Source: an uncultured Bacteroidia bacterium
GTDB lineage: Bacteria; Bacteroidota; Bacteroidia; Bacteroidales; UBA932
Assembly (NCBI GenBank): GCA_902781705.1
Contig: CACZKE010000009.1
Coordinates: 38,613-102,612 of the forward strand
DNA: 64,000 nt
Direction: 5' to 3'
The notes under the pieces were generated by a model that was not told where the DNA came from, did no database searches, and saw only the letters and a program-made list of their open reading frames with translations. Numbering within the stretch: position 1 is the first letter of the stretch; every line of letters starts with the position of its first letter. Below are positions 59,107-64,000 of the stretch, piece after piece. Both the position numbers and the translations under genes were made by a program.

Positions 59107-60009
59107 TTAGAAGTTTTGGAACGTTTGCCAGTTACTGTTTTCTTCGACGGTATCCTCAAAGGTATCCGGAAGGTTGGCGAAGAGGTCCAGACCGGTACGG
59201 CGCTCGATTTCATTCACGCTGACGGCATGATTGGCATACGTAGCGTTGTCATACGGCTGGTGATCGAACCAAAAGCCGATGGCGCAGGCGTTTGTTACCT
59301 TTCCTCCGCTTCGGGTTACCTTCAGGAGAACCTTCCAGTAGTACTTCGGAACCGGGCAAGACTTGTTCGGGTCACCCTTGGGAGTTATCCAGGTCGGTTC
59401 TGTCGTGTCGGTGATGTCTTTCCGATAGAACAGAGGGCCTGTTGCGACATAGAGCGTATCCGTCTTGCCAGCCTCCGTACGCACGGCGGCCTCCAACTTC
59501 GACCAGATTCTACCGTTGAAATCGTTCTGGATTTGGGGCGTGCTGTTTATACCGTAGTACGTCTGCTGGACCATAGTCTGATTATACTGGCGGTCGGCAT
59601 CCGGAATCTGGTGGCCGCGGCCGTAGTATTCTTGACCGGTACTCGATGCGTTTTCTACATAGTTTGTCTGACCATACAGCACGTTGTAGCTGGCGCTCCA
59701 AACGTTAATCTGGTAGCCGTTGCTATTATTGGTTCCAAAGCCATTTCCGGTGGCCGGGCCCCAAGAGCCGCTGTACTTGTTCGAACCTGAATAGGTACTC
59801 GCATAGAGTGGATAGGCCACCCACATGGACGTGTACATGGACCGATCGTACAAGTATGTGTAATTGCGCTTGGAGTTGCCGTCCCGGTACGTTCCAGGCA
59901 TCAAACTTGTCCCAGTGGTGGAGCGGGGCAGCTCAAGCCACCCCGTTCCGTAACCGGAGTCATCTGTGGTGTTTCCACCCCCGGAGGTTCCCCCCCGGAT
60001 CCGTTTCAA
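59107..60009 (-). CDS. DNA/RNA non-specific endonuclease
   Basis: A NUC1-type sugar-non-specific nuclease of 300 residues. The active-site region is YYGRGHQIPDADRQYNQTMV (about residues 128-147, His133 as general base), with the metal-ligand Asn and hydrophobic partner in STPQIQNDFNGRIWSKLE. The N-terminal linker GGTSGGGNTTDD is glycine-rich and there is no signal peptide. The only start is a TTG at 60009 that overlaps the stop of the upstream lipoprotein (TTGA). It may be made by termination-reinitiation, or belong by a -1 shift to the lipoprotein chain. A run of seven G lies a few codons after the start. Confidence 0.82.
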   Translation of the reverse strand: MKRIRGGTSGGGNTTDDSGYGTGWLELPRSTTGTSLMPGTYRDGNSKRNYTYLYDRSMYTSMWVAYPLYASTYSGSNKYSGSWGPATGNGFGTNNSNGYQINVWSASYNVLYGQTNYVENASSTGQEYYGRGHQIPDADRQYNQTMVQQTYYGINSTPQIQNDFNGRIWSKLEAAVRTEAGKTDTLYVATGPLFYRKDITDTTEPTWITPKGDPNKSCPVPKYYWKVLLKVTRSGGKVTNACAIGFWFDHQPYDNATYANHAVSVNEIERRTGLDLFANLPDTFEDTVEENSNWQTFQNF

Positions 60010-62780
60010 TTAGTACCGTAGAACTTTGCGGACTTGAACTGAACGTACTGATTGGAACTGCCAGCGGTCACATTATACACAATTCTATAATACTTGCCAG
60101 CCCAACTAGTGTTATCAGCTTTTGTCAGAGTAACAGTGGAACCGGTAATTCCGGAAGAAACTGTTTTAGTAGCTAACGGATTGTTTCCACTTGCAGCATC
60201 GGATGCAGAATTGTGGACAGAGATAGTTATGGAATTAACGGTAGCAGTAGCAGATCCACTTTCAACTTCTATACTACTAATATTACTAGCAATAGCTGTA
60301 GTACTATAGACGGCTCTATCAACACCTGACAGATTCTTACCTCCAAACCTCCAAGGGTTGATGGTGGTGTTCGCAACCGCAATCCAGTCAATGTCGTTTT
60401 GGGTAATTTCAGATTCAGTAGCATAGCCATTCGATCCCTGAGATGAATCAGTACCATCGAGAGTGTACTGGAGCGTCGGGGTAGTACCGCTCGGGTCGGA
60501 GAGTGTAACCGTAGTCGTAGCTCTTCCGGAGATGGCATCAGATGCGGAAACATCGACCGATACTGTATACCGATCATAGTCCGTCATTGTAAAGGTATGA
60601 CTTCCCGCAGCATTTGCATTATAGGTCTGAGTACCGCAAGAAACAACATAGCTAATAGTGCTTTCAGAGCCAGTAGCAGCACCCCAAGTCACAGTAATCT
60701 GCTTGTTGTCGTTGTCAGGAGTAGCAGTCAATGTACCAGGGGTCAAGCTCTTGGTCTTACCGTTCAACGAGACAAGATAACCACTGCTGGTCTCCGGGGT
60801 CGTTGTATTATTATTCGTATTGGTATATAAAGTCAGGGTACCGTAAATAATCACTTCGTCATTCACAGCGATTTCAGCATTCCCTTCAACCCAGCCTACA
60901 TTACCAAAGTACTTTATCTTATAGGCTTCAAATACAGACTGAGAAGTCCCTTCCTCGTCAATCCAGAAATTAGCGGTTCCGTAGCCAGCACTGTACTGGT
61001 TCTGAATCTTCGTAACGATGCCGGAGATATAGTAAGATCCTTCATCACCCGCAAGGGCCAGTTTCCGAGCTTCAGATGCCGTATAAGGATGCTCAAGAGA
61101 GCCATCGTTAGTAATCGTCTGAACCGCCTTGAAGGTAGCCGTTACCGTGACATTGCTTGCGGGCATATCAAAAGTATACTTGCCTTCGGAAACCGCGGAA
61201 GTCACGTTTGTTTCGTTGACAGTCAGAGTCTCCAATTCGTAGCCTTCATTGGGAGTGATGGTCAGTGTGATAGATTCTCCCTCTTCAATCTCAGAGGTCT
61301 TAGAAGCAGTGACATCACCGTTTTCGATGGCATCATCAATCGTAATAGAATAAGTCGACGGGGTAGGGGTCTCTCCGGTATTCAGTTTATAGAACTCCGC
61401 AGGGATGTTCGAAGTGCTGATGTTCGAAGTGGCATAATACCGCCAATTGCTTGTTCCGTAAGAGACCAAATATTTAGATGCACCTGCTGTTGCGGTATAG
61501 TAAGTAGTCCCATCGAGAGTAATCGAAGCAAACGACCAAACTTTCGAGGCATTAGTTGCAGTCGAAGACTCCATAACACTAATGGAATTTGAATTTCCAG
61601 TATTGGTAGTCCACAGATAATTACCCGGCTCAGACGCACTTTCGAAGGCAAGGCCGTTTCCGCTAGTTGTTGCATTCCACTTCATTGCATTGGTAATTGC
61701 ATCGCCGGTAGTATATGCAACGCAGATCGGATTTCCTTTCGCATTGGGCACATAGTAGGCGCCGTCCGCACGAAGGATATAATAAGTACCGGCGGTGAAG
61801 TCAGAAGCCTTAGTGACTTTCGTCCAGGTTTCTTCCTCAGGAAGTTCTCCCTGAGTACCTTTCTGGATGTCAACATACATAGGCTTGACGCTAGAACGAG
61901 TATAGGTCTTTGCGCCAGAAGCGTTCAGCGTATAGGTCTTTGCGCTCGTGGTGACAACAACCTGAGTGCCAGAGTAGGTTCCCGGAGCAACCACCATATA
62001 TACATCGATCGCATTAGCTTTGCCAGTTCCGATCGCAGGAGTAGCACGGTGAGTGGTAGTAATTTCCGAATCAGAACCAGAACCTCCAAGGACTAGAGTG
62101 TTCGCATCGCTTCCGTCAACGGCGGTGAGGTCAATAGTATAGCTACCACCAAGGTTTTCAGAAGCGATATACTTGACTGAGGTCAGGGTTTCGTCAGTGT
62201 CCGTGGAAGAGTAAACCTTGAAATTGATGATGGAGCCGAGATTGAAGAAATTGATGGTCCCACAAGGCGTATCTGTATTCGCAGCCGTCTTCAAATCAAC
62301 GGTGACAGGGGTTCCGGCCATTGGCATCGCGTCAGCATCGAAACCATCCGCATTCATGAACTGACTAGCAGGAATACTAACCACAGTGGCAGACTTGTCC
62401 TTACCTGCACCGGCAGAATAAGGGAAGTAGGAATAAATGTCGGTGACCGTTCCTGCATTGAATGTTTGAATGTTGAGAGTATAGTTGTCTCCGGAAACCT
62501 CAACTGTTCCAGCATTGTTATTAGATACCGTCTGGTTACCAGCGAAAGCACCGAGAGAGAATGAACCAATCTGATCACCATCCTCCCAATTCAAAAACTT
62601 GTTACGTTCAGAATCCGTCCCAAGAAGCGCTCTGGTAGAAGCATCATCAGCATTCTTGATATTGAACTTGAGAGTGACCAACTCATTCACATCGTTGATA
62701 GGGGCCTCTTTCTTGGAACAAGCCGCCAGCGAGAGTGCAGCAATGGCAATCAGCGCAATCGATTTAGTCATCTTTTTCAT
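60006..62780 (-). CDS. Large fimbrillin-like surface lipoprotein
   Basis: A 924-residue exported lipoprotein; signal MKKMTKSIALIAIAALSLAA followed by C21-SKKE. The N-terminal region (about 30-310) resembles fimbrillin-family lipoproteins (ASTRALLGTDSERNKFLNWE, then DGDQIGSFS). A beta repeat of the InlB/Flg_new type (ITLTITPNEGYELETLTVNE and YTFDMPASNVTVTATF) follows about 485-560, then an OB-fold-like DUF6359-type section (HPYTASEARKLALAGDEGSY), and a C-terminal beta-sandwich to YVQFKSAKFYGTN. It is Ser/Thr/Asn-rich, with lower GC than the housekeeping genes. It is probably surface exposed and linked to the nuclease that follows. Confidence 0.85.
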   Translation of the reverse strand: MKKMTKSIALIAIAALSLAACSKKEAPINDVNELVTLKFNIKNADDASTRALLGTDSERNKFLNWEDGDQIGSFSLGAFAGNQTVSNNNAGTVEVSGDNYTLNIQTFNAGTVTDIYSYFPYSAGAGKDKSATVVSIPASQFMNADGFDADAMPMAGTPVTVDLKTAANTDTPCGTINFFNLGSIINFKVYSSTDTDETLTSVKYIASENLGGSYTIDLTAVDGSDANTLVLGGSGSDSEITTTHRATPAIGTGKANAIDVYMVVAPGTYSGTQVVVTTSAKTYTLNASGAKTYTRSSVKPMYVDIQKGTQGELPEEETWTKVTKASDFTAGTYYILRADGAYYVPNAKGNPICVAYTTGDAITNAMKWNATTSGNGLAFESASEPGNYLWTTNTGNSNSISVMESSTATNASKVWSFASITLDGTTYYTATAGASKYLVSYGTSNWRYYATSNISTSNIPAEFYKLNTGETPTPSTYSITIDDAIENGDVTASKTSEIEEGESITLTITPNEGYELETLTVNETNVTSAVSEGKYTFDMPASNVTVTATFKAVQTITNDGSLEHPYTASEARKLALAGDEGSYYISGIVTKIQNQYSAGYGTANFWIDEEGTSQSVFEAYKIKYFGNVGWVEGNAEIAVNDEVIIYGTLTLYTNTNNNTTTPETSSGYLVSLNGKTKSLTPGTLTATPDNDNKQITVTWGAATGSESTISYVVSCGTQTYNANAAGSHTFTMTDYDRYTVSVDVSASDAISGRATTTVTLSDPSGTTPTLQYTLDGTDSSQGSNGYATESEITQNDIDWIAVANTTINPWRFGGKNLSGVDRAVYSTTAIASNISSIEVESGSATATVNSITISVHNSASDAASGNNPLATKTVSSGITGSTVTLTKADNTSWAGKYYRIVYNVTAGSSNQYVQFKSAKFYGTN

Positions 62781-62792
62781 ACGGCACTTGAA

Positions 62793-62930
62793 TTAAAAGT
62801 CCTCCTCTTCTTCAACATTCATTGTTTCCGTACCTTTGGAACTAAAGGTCGGACTTGTTAAAAAGTTCTCTTCGATTTTCACGAAGAACTGTTCCGCTTC
62901 TGGAACCTCATACAGTAATTTTTTCTTCAT
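62793..62930 (-). CDS. Small peptide gene upstream of the lipoprotein
   Basis: A 45-residue peptide starting at ATG 62930 (MKKKLLYEVPEAEQFFVKIE), with a Ser/Thr/Gly middle (LTSPTFSSKGTETMN) and an acidic end (VEEEEDF). It lies 12 bases before the lipoprotein start, downstream of a promoter about 210 bases away. Such short peptides with a basic start and a YEVPEAE-like core are seen before surface lipoprotein operons in Bacteroidales, as far as I recall; their function is unknown. No signal peptide is evident. Confidence 0.65.
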   Translation of the reverse strand: MKKKLLYEVPEAEQFFVKIEENFLTSPTFSSKGTETMNVEEEEDF

Positions 62931-63145
62931 AATTTTATGGTTTAATTTTATGTATATTCGTTTGTGATTCAATGGTTTCCGCGGGACGGTCACAAAATGG
63001 GGAAACTTGCATTTCCAGTTGTGAAAAGGCGAGGAAGCAAATGGTAATTAACTAAAATAGAGCCACATACCGCCATATTTCGGACGATAATCAAGGGGTC
63101 GGACGGAGCGGTGTATGTGTTGATGTGGTTCATATGCCAAACGTG
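62931..63145 (-). promoter_or_regulatory. Long 5' leader of the peptide-lipoprotein-nuclease operon
   Basis: About 210 bases between the predicted RNA start and the small peptide ATG. No other gene or clear riboswitch fold was seen; the end near the ATG is very AT-rich. Confidence 0.4.
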
Positions 63146-63176
63146 CAAAGTTACACATTGTATGAACCAATTCCAA
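63146..63176 (-). promoter_or_regulatory. Promoter of the peptide-lipoprotein-nuclease operon
   Basis: Minus-strand TTG (63174-63176), 20 bases, TAACTTTG (63146-63153). Confidence 0.65.
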
Positions 63177-63350
63177 TGATTTTTGCGAAAAAATCCAGAT
63201 CAAGTTTCGCAATGATAAGGGTTGACGGTGTCAAGTACGATTGGTTTATTTGGCGTTCAGGGCCGGTCGTTTAAATCACGAGTCGTACTAAACCCCTTTG
63301 TTTTGTGGTTCTACGTCACTTTTGGTGCAGTGTTATCCGATTATCGCAAT
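63177..63350. other. Intergenic region, nothing recognised
   Basis: Between the operon promoter and the repeat cluster. No gene, hairpin or known site was seen. Confidence 0.5.
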
Positions 63351-63526
63351 GAGCAAGGTCTGAGGCTACTTTGGGCGAGGTCTTTCGTGTTTTTGGGCGA
63401 GGTCTGTTTTCGATGCGCAGACCGTGCCCGCCGAATCTGCTGCACAGTGCGGTGTAGCCCATAATGAATGGGCAAGGTCTGTCAGAAAAAAACAGACTTT
63501 GCCCCAAAATAACGCAGACCTTGCCC
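63351..63526. repeat. Cluster of seven 12-bp repeats with 22-bp phasing
   Basis: Consensus GGGCAAGGTCTG. Direct copies: 63351, 63373, 63395 and 63470. Inverted copies: 63418, 63493 and 63515 (start positions). Neighbouring copies start 22 or 23 bases apart, about two DNA helical turns, except for one 52-base gap. Copies at 63395/63418 and 63470/63493 can each form a 12-bp hairpin with an 11-base loop. The spacers are not conserved. Confidence 0.8.
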
Positions 63527-63611
63527 AATAATCCGAGTGACAGAAAGTTGCGCAGGATTTCCCGCAACGAAAGAGACGAAGACCCTGTTTTTGGATGTGT
63601 TCAGTACCGGT
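63527..63611. other. Short region between repeats and the oxidoreductase fragment
   Basis: No terminator or gene is evident. Confidence 0.4.
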
Positions 63612-63923
63612 CTAGTTCTCGTCCATGGGATAGCGGACATCCCACTCTTTTCTCAGGCCGTCCATGAGCTGCATGATGTACAGGGTTTCGTCCAGCGGCA
63701 TCTGCGGAGGTTCACACAAGTCTTCGGCGATGGCGTCCCGGCAGGCGAGGAACTGGTATTCGTAGCCCGTAACCTGCTGCGGGACATGGATTTCCTCCCG
63801 GAACACCCGATCGGGGCCGTTCACCGTGATGCGTTGGGGGTTATTGACATTGTCGATGATGATGTTCCCCTCCGTCCCTGCAATGATACCGATGTTGTCA
63901 GCCTGACCCGTCCTGATTTTTGT
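63612..63923 (-). pseudogene. Gfo/Idh/MocA-family oxidoreductase, C-terminal fragment
   Basis: About 100 residues of the C-terminal domain of a Gfo/Idh/MocA NAD-dependent sugar or inositol dehydrogenase-like protein: ADNIGIIAGTEGNIIIDNVN, then PQRITVNGPDRVF, YEYQFLACRDAIAEDL and ETLYIMQLMDGLRKEWDVRY. Reading upstream, the frame meets a TAA stop at 63924-63926 and no start codon with family similarity, so the N-terminal part is missing. Sequence to the right of about 63920 looks unrelated, suggesting an insertion or rearrangement that cut the gene. Confidence 0.75.
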
Positions 63924-64000
63924 TTACAGTTTTGAGTCTGTTTTTTCTTTCACGGCTTCAATAAGTTGCTGTTGTCCTGCACCCGCTTGTCAGTTCTGCA
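63924..64000. other. Sequence of possible mobile-element origin at the right edge
   Basis: It interrupts the oxidoreductase frame. Too short to identify; no complete reading frame. Confidence 0.3.

Noticed and set aside
63351-63526. CRISPR array
   Set aside because: Repeats are only 12 bp with about 10-bp spacers, occur in both orientations, and no cas genes are present.
63537-63935. Rightward 132-codon frame near the right edge
   Set aside because: It is antisense to the clear Gfo/Idh/MocA C-terminal domain.

Overview
The window is a piece of a Bacteroidales (Bacteroidota) chromosome. Three things point there: the phylum-specific -33/-7 promoter pattern (TTTG, about 20 bases, TAnnTTTG) recurs upstream of genes; several families are typical of the phylum (DUF3276/PUR, DUF5606, DUF4251, GSCFA, long NusB, YbbR-CoaE, TlpA, fimbrillin-like lipoproteins); and translational start/stop overlaps are frequent. 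Most of the window is GC-rich, tightly packed housekeeping DNA. I cannot assign a genus. No rRNA or tRNA gene was seen.

Layout. 1-4.2 kb: leftward branched-chain amino-acid operon ilvD-ilvB-ilvN behind a complete-looking attenuator with an Ile/Leu/Val-rich leader peptide. 4.2-10.5 kb: omega-amidase, a helix-hairpin-helix protein, a rightward chain of overlapping genes (unknown, LRR protein, pseudouridine synthase, lipase-like hydrolase, TcdA), a Fur-family regulator, and an unknown gene behind a strongly folded leader. 10.8-16.1 kb: metY-metX-thrA (leftward) with a divergent Lrp/AsnC regulator. 16.1-22.9 kb: rightward run of a GltD-like flavoprotein, queC-queD-queE (queuosine precursor) and glpA-glpB-glpC (anaerobic glycerol-3-phosphate dehydrogenase). 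23-28 kb is an AT-richer defence island: a XamI-like restriction enzyme, its adenine methylase and an unknown third protein, a frameshifted gene, and a MntA/HepT-type toxin-antitoxin pair whose antitoxin carries an HTH domain. 28-34 kb: two lipoproteins, rimO, DUF5606, coaE, ybbR, yajC, nusB, all leftward. 34-45 kb, rightward: DUF3276, MTA/SAH deaminase with two tandem purine nucleoside phosphorylases, zapB-like/zapA, a candidate 6S RNA, rny, a DsbD-like protein, a KefB-type antiporter and nadE. 45-50 kb: periplasmic lipoprotein hydrolases, TlpA, GSCFA and DUF4251. 50-55.7 kb: ffh, an aquaporin, an AraC-type regulator, and an ABC transporter-GntR-DUF2807 operon with a candidate operator. 55.8-57.8 kb: a sodium/phosphate cotransporter with PhoU and a PhoB-like DNA-binding domain in one chain. 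57.8-64 kb: decayed integrase and nested IS66 remnants, a lower-GC surface lipoprotein/nuclease operon, a cluster of 12-bp repeats with 22-bp phasing, and the tail of a truncated Gfo/Idh/MocA oxidoreductase.

How parts fit: amino-acid synthesis is represented by ilv and by thrA-metX-metY (aspartate to homoserine to O-acetylhomoserine to homocysteine). MTA/SAH deaminase plus two phosphorylases form a nucleoside salvage unit. The most unusual observations are the phosphate transporter/transcription-factor fusion, the ilv attenuator, the folded leader at about 9.9 kb, the purine phosphorylase pair that differs at the base-recognition residue, and the nuclease gene without its own export signal.
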